Below, piece by piece: positions 20,568 to 29,015 of a stretch of 64,000 nucleotides of DNA. Made by a program: the position numbers and the translations under genes. The notes beneath the pieces are model-generated. The model made no database searches. It saw only the letters and a list, made by a program, of their open reading frames with translations, and was not told the DNA's origin. How positions within the stretch are numbered: position 1 is the stretch's first letter; every line of letters begins with the position of its first letter. Origin of the DNA: Rickettsiales bacterium (lineage in GTDB: Bacteria > Pseudomonadota > Alphaproteobacteria > Rickettsiales > SXRF01); NCBI GenBank assembly GCA_021299465.1, contig JAJTHB010000014.1:1-64000 (forward strand), written 5' to 3'.

Positions 20568-21592
20568 GCCCGAACCTTTACCCGCAAGTGAGTTATTATG
20601 TTACGCACCGCCTGCACCAGAAATATCGACATCATTGGCACAACATCATAAAAAACTCTTAATTCACCGGGCTTGCCGAATAATAAATATGCTATTGCCA
20701 TAATTGTTAGCACGCCAGTGCTGGCTTTCAAGAGCTCATTCATCCTGCGTGCTGACCACAGCAACAAGCCGCAGCAGGTCAGTATGGTTAACAGAGCATT
20801 TGGGTGATCTGAGTAATAGCTTTGGTATTGCGTCTCCAGAATAATGCCCGGATTATCGTAAAAGATATAGAGCGCCATGATGCGAATAATGAGCCACAGT
20901 AGCGCTAAAGACCACAATCTCGGCCATGAAAGATACTCTTTTGGAAAGCGTATCGACAACCATGCCAATATCAGCCATAGCATCAGTGATGATTCTTTAT
21001 TAAGGCTGGCAAGCAGAAATACGAAAGTAAAGCCAGCCCAGCGCTTGGCGGCAAGCATAGCAAGGCAAATCGCCGACAGCGCAAGCGCTGGAGGGTCGTA
21101 AAGATACAGTACTGGAGCCGGCAACGCCAATACAAGCGCCCATGAGGTGAACACAAGCACCGGTGCCGCCAGCGTTACTGCGGGCCATAAATATATTGCT
21201 AATCGATGCATGCTGAAAGTGAATAGCGCTAGCGATACGATTATCACCCCCAACCAGGAGGCGCGCATATAGAGGCTTTCTTCATCGGACAATGCTTTAG
21301 CAAGGCGTGGTGGAAATAGTTCTTGCTGCTGCAACTGGTCGCGCCAATTTGCTAACTCCGTATTCACGCGATTACGGATATCGCTGGGTGTAACCTGATC
21401 AATCACCCGCAAAGTCTGCGGCACCAGCCAGCGATAGACATAGGGGCGTTCAGCTGTGCCGCCTGCCATTGCAAGCAGGGTGGCGCCACGCCATGTATCA
21501 CCTGCGTGGCTGGTAACAAACCAGTGCGTGCTACCGACTATAACAAGCCATGCGCAGCCCAGAATGTAGAACACTTTGAATGGAAGACGCAC
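20564..21592 (-). CDS. Polytopic membrane protein, possible GT-C glycosyltransferase (paralogue A)
   Basis: The protein has about 342 residues from a GTG at 21592 and several membrane segments. Blocks shared with its neighbour are RPYVYRWLVPQTLRVIDQVTP, LASLNKESSLMLWLIL and GKPGELRVFYDVVPMMSIF. The frame is open up to a TTG at 21652, but that would add 20 residues without hydrophobic start or ribosome site, so the GTG just before the first membrane segment is preferred. It is first in the three-gene operon and divergent from mlaD. No family was recognised. A role in transferring a lipid-linked sugar is an inference from topology and the UbiA-like partner. Confidence 0.68.
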   Translation of the reverse strand: MRLPFKVFYILGCAWLVIVGSTHWFVTSHAGDTWRGATLLAMAGGTAERPYVYRWLVPQTLRVIDQVTPSDIRNRVNTELANWRDQLQQQELFPPRLAKALSDEESLYMRASWLGVIIVSLALFTFSMHRLAIYLWPAVTLAAPVLVFTSWALVLALPAPVLYLYDPPALALSAICLAMLAAKRWAGFTFVFLLASLNKESSLMLWLILAWLSIRFPKEYLSWPRLWSLALLWLIIRIMALYIFYDNPGIILETQYQSYYSDHPNALLTILTCCGLLLWSARRMNELLKASTGVLTIMAIAYLLFGKPGELRVFYDVVPMMSIFLVQAVRNIITHLRVKVRA

Positions 21593-21681
21593 GTGCCCAC
21601 TCTTTTTGCTAGGAAAGGAGATTGTTTTTGCTATGTATGTGATGTGATACAATGTATTAGATAGTCGGAAAAGAGCTGATC

Positions 21682-22164
21682 ATGCAAAAGAACATTTTAG
21701 AAACAATCATGGGTGCGGTGGTGCTGGTGGTGGCTGGTGCTTTTCTTACGTTTGCTTACCGTGGCAGCGATGTACGTGTGGAAGATGGCTACAACATTAG
21801 CGCGCGCTTCGCGAACGCTTCAGGTATTGCGCTGGGTAGCGATGTGCGTATCGGCGGTATTAAGGTCGGCGTTATCTCTGATCTTTCGCTGGATGCCACT
21901 AGCTATGAGGCAGTCGTCAGCATGGAAATCGGCAAAAGCACGAAGCTACCGAAAGACTCCTCCGCCGCGATTGTATCAAGCGGCCTGCTTGGCGAAAAAT
22001 TTATCCAGATCACCCCGGGCGGTGATGAGGCCATGCTGGATGCAGGCGGCCAGATCGAGTTTACCCAATCGGCAGTTAATCTTGAGGAGCTGATCGGTAA
22101 ATTTGTGTTTTCCGGCGGCGGCGTCGATAAGGAAAAAGAAGCGCCAAGTTCTGCAACACCGTAG
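21682..22164 (+). CDS. mlaD: MlaD, substrate-binding MCE-domain protein of the Mla lipid transporter
   Basis: Periplasm-facing, membrane-anchored component of the phospholipid transport system that keeps outer-membrane asymmetry. One N-terminal membrane anchor is at about residues 9-27. The MCE domain has YNISARFANASGIALGSDVRIGG, written here as YNISARFANASG then GSDVRIGGIKVG, and DSSAAIVSSGLLGEKFIQI near 95. The length of 160 residues is usual. Ribosome site AAAGAG precedes the ATG. The other mla genes are not adjacent. A DUF2155 gene follows, as commonly seen in alphaproteobacteria. Confidence 0.93.
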   Translation: MQKNILETIMGAVVLVVAGAFLTFAYRGSDVRVEDGYNISARFANASGIALGSDVRIGGIKVGVISDLSLDATSYEAVVSMEIGKSTKLPKDSSAAIVSSGLLGEKFIQITPGGDEAMLDAGGQIEFTQSAVNLEELIGKFVFSGGGVDKEKEAPSSATP

Positions 22165-22200
22165 GTGGGTGATCCGATAAATGAATGATCGGACGATTGG

Positions 22201-22665
22201 ATGAGAAAAACTAACGGGTTGTTTATTGTTCTGGCGGCTGCATTACTAAACTCAGCGCCCACTCGTGCTGAAGATGAGAGGCCGCCAGAACCCAACAGTA
22301 TCACGCTGCAGGGGCTCAATAAAGTCACAGGCCGCACATCTAAATTTGATGGTTTGCTTGGCACGGTTCTTCGCTTTGGGAATTTAGAAATTGTTGCAAG
22401 GCGCTGCTGGAAAGCACCGCCTGAAGAGCGCCCGGAGAACGCCGCACTGCTTGAAATCTCAGAACTTAAGCGAGGCGAAGCGCCAGCTCAGGTTTTTTTG
22501 GGCTGGATGTTTTCATCTAGCCCTAGCTTATCGGGATTAGAACATCCGGTATATGACATTTCGATAATTAGCTGTGATGTGAAGAAAAAGACAGAAAAAG
22601 AAGAATCAGACAACAGTGATGAGCAAAATAAAAAATCAGCACCTAGCGATGATCGGCGCCAATAG
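22201..22665 (+). CDS. DUF2155-domain secreted protein
   Basis: The 154-residue protein has a signal peptide (about residues 1-23, ending PTRA-EDE). The DUF2155 core shows LQGLNKVTGRTSKFD near 39, FGNLEIVARRCWKAPPEERP near 59 and FLGWMFSSSPSLSGLEHPVYD near 100, plus two Cys likely to form a disulfide. The C-terminal tail is charged and disordered. Function is unknown; it is regularly found beside mlaD. It follows mlaD by 36 bp and its 3' end overlaps the convergent pyrD by 23 bp. Confidence 0.88.
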   Translation: MRKTNGLFIVLAAALLNSAPTRAEDERPPEPNSITLQGLNKVTGRTSKFDGLLGTVLRFGNLEIVARRCWKAPPEERPENAALLEISELKRGEAPAQVFLGWMFSSSPSLSGLEHPVYDISIISCDVKKKTEKEESDNSDEQNKKSAPSDDRRQ

Positions 22666-23710
22666 CCTGTGACACGCTGGTAAATCCATCACGCTTTATG
22701 AGCGCGGGCAAACCTTGAACGATGCTCTGTACTACACTGAATCCTTGATAAACAAGAGCACTATAGAGCTGTACTAAACTTGCACCCGAGCGGATTTTAG
22801 CGTAAGCATCTGCCGCTGAAGATACCCCTCCTACCCCTACCAAAAGCAACCGGCCATTCGTGAGACGATAAAAATCTGCAAGCGCTGCCGTTGAAAGCGC
22901 AAAAAGCGGCCTGCCGCTTAATCCCCCCTGCTCTTTGCTTTGCTGCGATTTCAAAGCGTCCGGCCTTGAGATGGTAGTATTGCTGATGATAAGACCCTCG
23001 AGTTTATGAGCCATCGCCAGCTCAGCAATATCTTCTTTTTCGTTCATCTCGAGATCAGGCGCGACTTTAAGCAGAAGTGGCAGTTGTTTGTTGTGCAAGA
23101 GCGCGCATTCGCCTCGCACTTTCATCAGCTTGGCAAGCAGCTCACCCAGCGCGCCGCGTTGCTGCAAATCACGCAGACCCTTTGTGTTAGGCGATGAGAT
23201 GTTGATTGTCACATAATCACACGCCGCATAAACGGCTCGCAGGCCAGTTACATAATCCTCTACAGCATCCTCACTATCCTTATTTTTGCCGATATTGGCG
23301 CCAACAATACCGCCGATTTTTTGTCTGCGATGCAGATTCCATACAAAGCGATCCAGGCCGAGATTGTTAAAACCAAGCCGATTGATGATCGCCTCATCTT
23401 CGGTCAGCCTGAAGATGCGTGGTTTAGGATTACCAGATTGCGGCCTTGGCGTGACAGTGCCCGCCTCCACAAAACCAAAGCCCTGTGATAGCAGGGCATT
23501 TACCACCTCTGCGTTCTTGTCAAAGCCAGCAGCAAGACCGATTGGATTTTTAAAATGAAGGCCCAGCACTTTGGTTTCCAGTGTTGAGTCGTGATGGATG
23601 CGCGCGGATGGTATCAAACCATGCGATAAACCAGCGATCGCGAGCTGGTGCGCCCGCTCAGGATCAAGCTTATGGATGAATGGACGCAGTGCAGAAAAAT
23701 AAGACGACAT
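22643..23710 (-). CDS. pyrD: Dihydroorotate dehydrogenase (quinone), class 2
   Basis: Oxidises dihydroorotate to orotate in pyrimidine synthesis, passing electrons to quinone at the membrane. It carries NPIGLAAGFDKNAE near residue 55, GFVEAGTVTPRPQSGNPKPR near 77 and the FMN/substrate loop NISSPNTKGLR near 168. GGLSGRPLF is near 268 and VGVGGVSSAADAYAKIRSGA near 297. The N-terminal helical extension typical of membrane-bound class 2 is present. The length of 355 residues is normal. An upstream small secreted protein gene lies 9 bp away on the same strand. Confidence 0.95.
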   Translation of the reverse strand: MSSYFSALRPFIHKLDPERAHQLAIAGLSHGLIPSARIHHDSTLETKVLGLHFKNPIGLAAGFDKNAEVVNALLSQGFGFVEAGTVTPRPQSGNPKPRIFRLTEDEAIINRLGFNNLGLDRFVWNLHRRQKIGGIVGANIGKNKDSEDAVEDYVTGLRAVYAACDYVTINISSPNTKGLRDLQQRGALGELLAKLMKVRGECALLHNKQLPLLLKVAPDLEMNEKEDIAELAMAHKLEGLIISNTTISRPDALKSQQSKEQGGLSGRPLFALSTAALADFYRLTNGRLLLVGVGGVSSAADAYAKIRSGASLVQLYSALVYQGFSVVQSIVQGLPALIKRDGFTSVSQAIGADHR

Positions 23711-23719
23711 GACCCCAGT

Positions 23720-24058
23720 CTAGTCGCTGGGTGCGAAGATGGAAAGAATTTGCTTAGCCTGTGCGCTGCTTGCCATCGTTTGGCTGGAATCAGAAGCGGC
23801 CACCTTGGCTGAGGGCTCGACAGGAGGGCGTATGGGCAGGGCAATACCAACCTTATCATCTTTGTTTTTTAGCGCGATGAAACGATCATTTGCACGAACC
23901 TTCGGAAGACGGTTATGAGCAGCCATATTACGCGCGCCATGCAGCGATATGAATGTCTGACCGGCAATTGGTTTCGTTGCTCGAGAAGCAAGTACATCAT
24001 GGGTGGATCCCGCTACAACGACAAACACGATCATCCAAAGTTTTATTGGCACGCTCAC
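23720..24058 (-). CDS. Small secreted protein of unknown function, upstream of pyrD
   Basis: The protein has 112 residues from a GTG at 24058, which has AGAAGG 9 nt upstream. An ATG at 24067 overlaps that ribosome site and would add three residues. The signal peptide is about residues 1-24 (VPIKLWMIVFVVVAGSTHDVLA). The rest is polar, with Lys/Arg-rich and Pro-rich parts, ending QAKQILSIFAPSD. No family was recognised. It is divergent from the TPR gene and only 9 bp before pyrD, so cotranscription with pyrD is likely but a shared function is not evident. Confidence 0.55.
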   Translation of the reverse strand: MSVPIKLWMIVFVVVAGSTHDVLASRATKPIAGQTFISLHGARNMAAHNRLPKVRANDRFIALKNKDDKVGIALPIRPPVEPSAKVAASDSSQTMASSAQAKQILSIFAPSD

Positions 24059-24228
24059 GCAAAACATCCTTCTAAATTTTCAGTTTAAACCATATTTGCA
24101 ATTTGCGTGCCGGTGCGACATTTATGCCGCGATCTTCATTTTCATGTTTGTTTCAAACGAATTGTGGTGTAAAAACGTAACACTATACTATATCTGGTGG
24201 TTGGTATGGTTTGTGGAACATAGGCTGA

Positions 24229-25962
24229 ATGGTGCATTGGTCTCGCAATAAAGCGCGCGCTCTTGGTGGGGCTCTGGTGTTGTGTTGGATGTCCAGCACA
24301 GCGCTTGCGTCGCCAGAATATGGTGAGACATTGCCATATCGCGCTGACGGGCATGGCTTTCAGCCATCGAATCATGATGACGACCCTGAAAGCCCTTATC
24401 AAAAGCGCAAAGAATTTCTACAATCAGACGCTCAAGGCCTGCCTTCTGTGCAGCTGTTAAAAAAACCATCTACGCCCGATAATATCGAGAGTGACCGTGC
24501 GGACGCAGCTGTTGCGGATGTAGTTGCTGACAGCGCTTCTGCTGCTTCAATGAGCACAGCCGAGCCCATGAAAATCAACATTCCAAACCTTCGGGCTATG
24601 GAAGATCATGAAACAACTCATACCCAAGCCGAAGCTGAGATCAAATCCTTCAAGCCCGCTATCGTTGAAGATGATAGACCACAACAAACCGTTGCTGAAT
24701 TTAAGCCCCTGCCCTGGCATTCAGACATTGCTTCGCAACCAGCAGCTGAGGAGCTGGCTGCGCTTGCGCCGTCTGCTGGAACCGACACTCCGCTCATACC
24801 ACTACCTGAAGCAGCACCACTAGCAGAGCCCCCACCAGCCCTGCCTGCGCCAGTTGTTGCCGCCACAACTGCAACAGCCGCAGCTTCAGCTCCCCCCGCT
24901 CTTCCTGAACTACCACCCGTCAGTCAACCTGAAGCAGTGGAGGCTAAGGCTCCAGATAACGTCAGCGACAAGCAAGCAACTGAAGCGCTTGATCAGGCGC
25001 TGCGCGACAAGGTTGCGCTAAACGCAAAAACTGATCGCCCGCAAGATTTGCCTATGCTGCAATCGGATGAGGTACAGAAAAAAGTCACCAAAACACCAGC
25101 GGCCAAACCTGAAACTGAGCAAGCAAGTCCTGAAAAATCATACTCTCCTTTGGACACTGAGCCTGAGATGGCGCTTTCTGATAAAAGCGAAGCCATCGCA
25201 CGACGTATTCCATCCAATCTGGACCGCCCAACCAGGCCGCAACCTGAAGAGGTAACGATTGACCGCGCCCGCAATCTTGATGATGTTTTTGAAGATGATG
25301 TCAAAGTTGATAAAGGCGGCGATGTGCAGGCCGTCCAGCATGAGGCGATGGGTATCAAGATTGAGGTTAAAAATCGTAATCGCAATCTCGATTATGAATT
25401 AGAAAAAGCCTATGACGCTCTGGTGACAGGGCAGCCATCGCTGGCGATTGAAATTTACAAGAACATTCTCACCAATGATCCCAATAATAAAGGCGCATTG
25501 TTTGGTCTGGCGACCACCTATCATCGCTCTGGCCAGCTGGATCAGGCGAGAAATTACTACGGTAAACTACTGGCTATTGCTCCCAAGCACCGTGATGGGC
25601 TCAATAACTTCCTGGTGCTGCTTGCGGATGAAGCGCCAGAGCAAGCACTGGCTAAAATGGAAGAGCTTGCCAAGCGCAACCCTGATTTCAGCCCGATACC
25701 GGCACAAATGGCCGTCATCCACCAGCGACTTGGTAATAATGAGCAGGCGACCGAGCATATGTTCCGCGCTGTGGCGCTGGCGCCTGAAAACATGGTGTAT
25801 CGCTATAATCTTGCCATTATGCTGGATAAGCAGAAAAAATACGATGAAGCAGCCAGGCTCTACAAGCAGCTGATTGAGGCGGCTGGCCGCGGTATGACAA
25901 TTCCTGGTAATCTACAGAAAATTCAGCAAAGATTAACCTTTATTAGCTCTAATAGACAGTAG
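24229..25962 (+). CDS. Secreted TPR protein of the pilus locus (MshN/PilF-like)
   Basis: The 577-residue protein has a signal peptide (about residues 1-28, ALA-SPEYG). A long low-complexity Pro/Ala/Glu-rich linker follows (about 60-370). A TPR domain comes at about 385-560 with repeats such as GQPSLAIEIYKNILTNDPNN, ALFGLATTYHRSGQLDQARN and YRYNLAIMLDKQKKYDEAA. The layout resembles MshN, a TPR protein of MSHA-type pilus loci. PilF/PilW pilotins are shorter. It lies 27 bp before the pilT start and is probably the first gene of that operon. Its role in pilus assembly is inferred from context. Confidence 0.75.
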   Translation: MVHWSRNKARALGGALVLCWMSSTALASPEYGETLPYRADGHGFQPSNHDDDPESPYQKRKEFLQSDAQGLPSVQLLKKPSTPDNIESDRADAAVADVVADSASAASMSTAEPMKINIPNLRAMEDHETTHTQAEAEIKSFKPAIVEDDRPQQTVAEFKPLPWHSDIASQPAAEELAALAPSAGTDTPLIPLPEAAPLAEPPPALPAPVVAATTATAAASAPPALPELPPVSQPEAVEAKAPDNVSDKQATEALDQALRDKVALNAKTDRPQDLPMLQSDEVQKKVTKTPAAKPETEQASPEKSYSPLDTEPEMALSDKSEAIARRIPSNLDRPTRPQPEEVTIDRARNLDDVFEDDVKVDKGGDVQAVQHEAMGIKIEVKNRNRNLDYELEKAYDALVTGQPSLAIEIYKNILTNDPNNKGALFGLATTYHRSGQLDQARNYYGKLLAIAPKHRDGLNNFLVLLADEAPEQALAKMEELAKRNPDFSPIPAQMAVIHQRLGNNEQATEHMFRAVALAPENMVYRYNLAIMLDKQKKYDEAARLYKQLIEAAGRGMTIPGNLQKIQQRLTFISSNRQ

Positions 25963-25989
25963 TTCTCTTCTTACTTGTCAGGGCTTATC

Positions 25990-27120
25990 ATGGAAATCAC
26001 TGATCTGCTTGTTTTTACGCAGAAGAATAAAGCGTCCGACCTTCATCTTTCAACGTCGAACCCGCCTATTCTGCGTATTCATGGCGATATGGTGCCTTAT
26101 AAATCCACGCCGCTCACCACCGACGATATCAAGCGCATGCTTTATTCGGTGATGACCGAACAACAGCGCGCCGAATACGAGCGCGATTATGAGATTGATT
26201 TTGCGATTTCATTCGGCAGCGACATGCGTTTCCGCGTGAATGCATTTAACACACTCAATGGCCCCGCCGCGGTGATGCGTACGATTCCCAACCGCATTCA
26301 ATCCATGGAAGAGCTCGGCACGCCAGATGTGCTAAAAAAGCTATGCTACCTCCATAAAGGGCTGGTGCTGGTCACCGGACCGACCGGTTCCGGTAAATCA
26401 ACGACGCTGGCTGCGATGGTCGATCATATCAATGCCAATGAAGCCAAACATATCATCACCATTGAAGATCCGGTGGAGTTTGTCCATCAGTCAAAAAAAT
26501 CGCTGATCAACCAGCGTGAGGTTGGTAAAAACACTAAATCTTTTGCGAAAGCACTACGCTCAGCGCTTCGTGAAGATCCGGACGTGATCCTGGTAGGTGA
26601 GTTACGCGATATTGAAACCATCCAGCTCGCCCTTACCGCTGCTGAAACTGGCCACTTGGTGATGGGCACGCTGCATACCAACTCAGCACCTAAAACCATC
26701 GACCGTATCATCGACGTATTTCCCGCCAATGACAAAGAAATGGTACGCGCGATGCTGTCGGTGTCGCTGGAAGCGGTGATCACGCAGGCGCTGCTCAAGC
26801 GTAAAGATGGTGGTCGTGTCGCCTGCCATGAAATCATGCTAGGCACGCCCGCGGTTAGAAACCTGATCCGTGAAGGCAAAGTACCGCAGCTTTACTCGCT
26901 CATCCAGATTGGCGGCAAGATCGGTATGAAAACCATGAAGGACAGTGTTATGGATTTGTTCACGCAAGGTATTATTACTGAGCAAACCGCCCGTGCGACG
27001 CTTAATACAAGCACCAGCGAGGATGAGGAATCATCAGCGCCACTGGCGAGCAATGCAAATGCAAATACAAAACGTGCAGCCGCTGGTAGTTCAGTGAAGC
27101 CTGCTCATAATGGATTTTAG
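25990..27120 (+). CDS. pilT: Type IV pilus retraction ATPase PilT
   Basis: Hexameric cytoplasmic ATPase that powers pilus disassembly and twitching. The ASDLHLSTSNPPILRIHGD N-terminal block, Walker A GPTGSGKST, DPVEFVH near the Asp box, VGELRDIETIQLALTAAETGH (Walker B) and MGTLHTNSA (His box) are all present. The product is 376 residues from the ATG at 25990, which has AGGG 6 nt upstream. A TTG at 25975 would add five. The C-terminal 35 residues are Ser/Ala/Asn-rich. It abuts the second PilT-like gene with no gap. Confidence 0.94.
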   Translation: MEITDLLVFTQKNKASDLHLSTSNPPILRIHGDMVPYKSTPLTTDDIKRMLYSVMTEQQRAEYERDYEIDFAISFGSDMRFRVNAFNTLNGPAAVMRTIPNRIQSMEELGTPDVLKKLCYLHKGLVLVTGPTGSGKSTTLAAMVDHINANEAKHIITIEDPVEFVHQSKKSLINQREVGKNTKSFAKALRSALREDPDVILVGELRDIETIQLALTAAETGHLVMGTLHTNSAPKTIDRIIDVFPANDKEMVRAMLSVSLEAVITQALLKRKDGGRVACHEIMLGTPAVRNLIREGKVPQLYSLIQIGGKIGMKTMKDSVMDLFTQGIITEQTARATLNTSTSEDEESSAPLASNANANTKRAAAGSSVKPAHNGF

Positions 27121-28254
27121 ATGCCACTGTCTGCCTCAAGCCTGCTGAATGGATTCGTGAATAAAGACGCAACGGACTTATACTTGACCGTTGGCGCCCC
27201 TCCATCCCTACGGTATGGCAACCGCATCGATCCCATTTCAGAGACCAGGCTGACCGAAGAACATATACGCGCCTTCCTGAGGGAAATTGTAAGCCAGGAT
27301 ATCCTTGATGAGTTTGATTCAACTCTGGAATATAATACTGCGATCGATTGGAAAAACCTTGGGCGTTTCCGTGTCAATATGTTCAGGCAACGCCAGCATA
27401 CAGGGGTCGTTCTGCGCCGTATCCGCACCGAAATTCCCTCGCTGGAATCTCTGGGACTTCCCCCTGTTTATAAAGATCTGATTATGGAGAAGCGCGGCTT
27501 GATTCTGGTGGTCGGGCCAACCGGTTCGGGTAAATCAACCTCGCTTGCCTCGATGCTGGAATACCGTAATAAGCATGGTTATGGGCATATCGTAACCATT
27601 GAAGATCCGGTTGAATATATTTTAGACCATAAAAATTGTATCATTACCCAGCGTGATGTCGGGATTGATACCTATTCGTTTGGTATTGGTCTTAAGAACA
27701 CGCTGAGGCAAACGCCCGATGTCATCGTGATCGGCGAGATCCGTGATAAGGAAACCATGGAGCACGCTATTGTGTTCGCGGAGACCGGCCATCTCTGCCT
27801 TGCCACGCTCCATGCCAACAACGCTAACCAGGCCATCGAGCGCATCATCAATTTCTTCCCTGAAGAAAAGCATAAGCAGATTTTGCTCAACTTATCACTC
27901 AATCTCAAAGCCATTCTCTCGCAGCGACTATTAATGAACCTGCAGGGTTCCCGCACCATCGCGCTTGAAATCATGCTTAATCAGGGCTTCATCAAAAACC
28001 TGATTCATGAAGGGCGTGTCAAAGAGCTTAAAGAACAAATTGAGAAAAGCAGGGATCAGGGCATGCAAAGTTTTGACCAGGCACTGGTTGAGCTTTACAT
28101 CAGCGGTATCATTACCGAAGAAACAGCGCTTTCTGAGTCGGACAACCCCGCCAACTTAAGGCTTGCAATCAAGCAGCATGATATTGGCAGCAAACAAGGT
28201 GCGTTCCGCACGTTACTGAGTGATTTAGATCTCGGCAACCGACAACAGTTTTAG
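27121..28254 (+). CDS. pilU: PilT-family ATPase, PilU-like
   Basis: A second retraction-type ATPase of 377 residues. It has KDATDLYLTVGAPPSLRYGN, Walker A GPTGSGKSTS, IVTIEDPVEYIL, VIGEIRDKETMEHAIVFAET and LATLHANNANQ. PilU usually assists PilT under load; the divergent C-terminus (QSFDQALVELYISGIIT) fits PilU better than PilT. It starts directly after the pilT stop codon. The 3' end overlaps the convergent ABC ATPase gene by 4 bp. Confidence 0.88.
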   Translation: MPLSASSLLNGFVNKDATDLYLTVGAPPSLRYGNRIDPISETRLTEEHIRAFLREIVSQDILDEFDSTLEYNTAIDWKNLGRFRVNMFRQRQHTGVVLRRIRTEIPSLESLGLPPVYKDLIMEKRGLILVVGPTGSGKSTSLASMLEYRNKHGYGHIVTIEDPVEYILDHKNCIITQRDVGIDTYSFGIGLKNTLRQTPDVIVIGEIRDKETMEHAIVFAETGHLCLATLHANNANQAIERIINFFPEEKHKQILLNLSLNLKAILSQRLLMNLQGSRTIALEIMLNQGFIKNLIHEGRVKELKEQIEKSRDQGMQSFDQALVELYISGIITEETALSESDNPANLRLAIKQHDIGSKQGAFRTLLSDLDLGNRQQF

Positions 28255-28994
28255 GCCGCACTGCGTGATGGCTCTGGCGTATCAATCGATTTGAGGAATG
28301 CTTTCTCTAGGGATGATTCACCATACACCCGTTTAAAATCAGCTGGTGTGCCGGTGAAAAATAATTTGCCCCCATGAATCACGCCGATGCGGTTGCAGAT
28401 TTCATCAATATCGGAAAGAATATGCGAGCTGAAAAAAATCGTTCGTCCCTGATTGCGAACTGAAAGCAGCATCTCTTTGAGTTTGATACGTGCACTCGGA
28501 TCAAGGCCACTCATGGGTTCATCCAATATCAGCAGTTTAGTATCCACCAGGAAAGCACCAAGTAATCCGAGCTTCTGTCCCATGCCCTTCGAATAAGAAC
28601 CAACCCTTGCCGAGAGAACATCGGGATTAAGATCAAGTCCTCGAGCCGCTTGTTTTGCCTTTTCGGTATCCAGTTTCTTGCCGTAATACGAAAGCGCTAA
28701 TGTCAGGTATTCAAATCCTTTTAAGTAACGCGATGGCTGAAATTTCTCTGGCAAATAGGAGATATGCCTTCTGGCATTGATGTTGGTCGATGCATCACCA
28801 TAAATGGCGATGCTGCCTTTGTTGACCTTGATCAAATCAAGAATGGATTTGATCAGCGTTGTTTTGCCCGCGCCATTAAGTCCGATCAGGCCGAATATTT
28901 CTCCTGGTACCAAGTCCAGATTCACACCTTCCAGAACACTTTGTTTACCATAGCTCTTATCAACAGCTTTAACAGATAGCGGAATATCAGTCAT
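28251..28994 (-). CDS. ABC transporter ATP-binding protein in the pilus operon
   Basis: The 247-residue nucleotide-binding subunit has Walker A GLNGAGKTT, Q-loop region SYLPEKFQP, signature YSKGMGQKL, Walker B LLILDEPMSGLDP and switch His SSHIL. The form is that of ABC-2 type exporters. The ribosome site AAGGAG is strong. No permease gene is adjacent. In Myxococcus, PilH is an ABC ATPase needed for pilus assembly, so a pilus role is conceivable. It is last in the minus-strand pilus operon, 21 bp after the PilP-like gene. Confidence 0.85.
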   Translation of the reverse strand: MTDIPLSVKAVDKSYGKQSVLEGVNLDLVPGEIFGLIGLNGAGKTTLIKSILDLIKVNKGSIAIYGDASTNINARRHISYLPEKFQPSRYLKGFEYLTLALSYYGKKLDTEKAKQAARGLDLNPDVLSARVGSYSKGMGQKLGLLGAFLVDTKLLILDEPMSGLDPSARIKLKEMLLSVRNQGRTIFFSSHILSDIDEICNRIGVIHGGKLFFTGTPADFKRVYGESSLEKAFLKSIDTPEPSRSAA

Positions 28995-29015
28995 GCGGTT
29001 CTCCTTGTGATTTGT

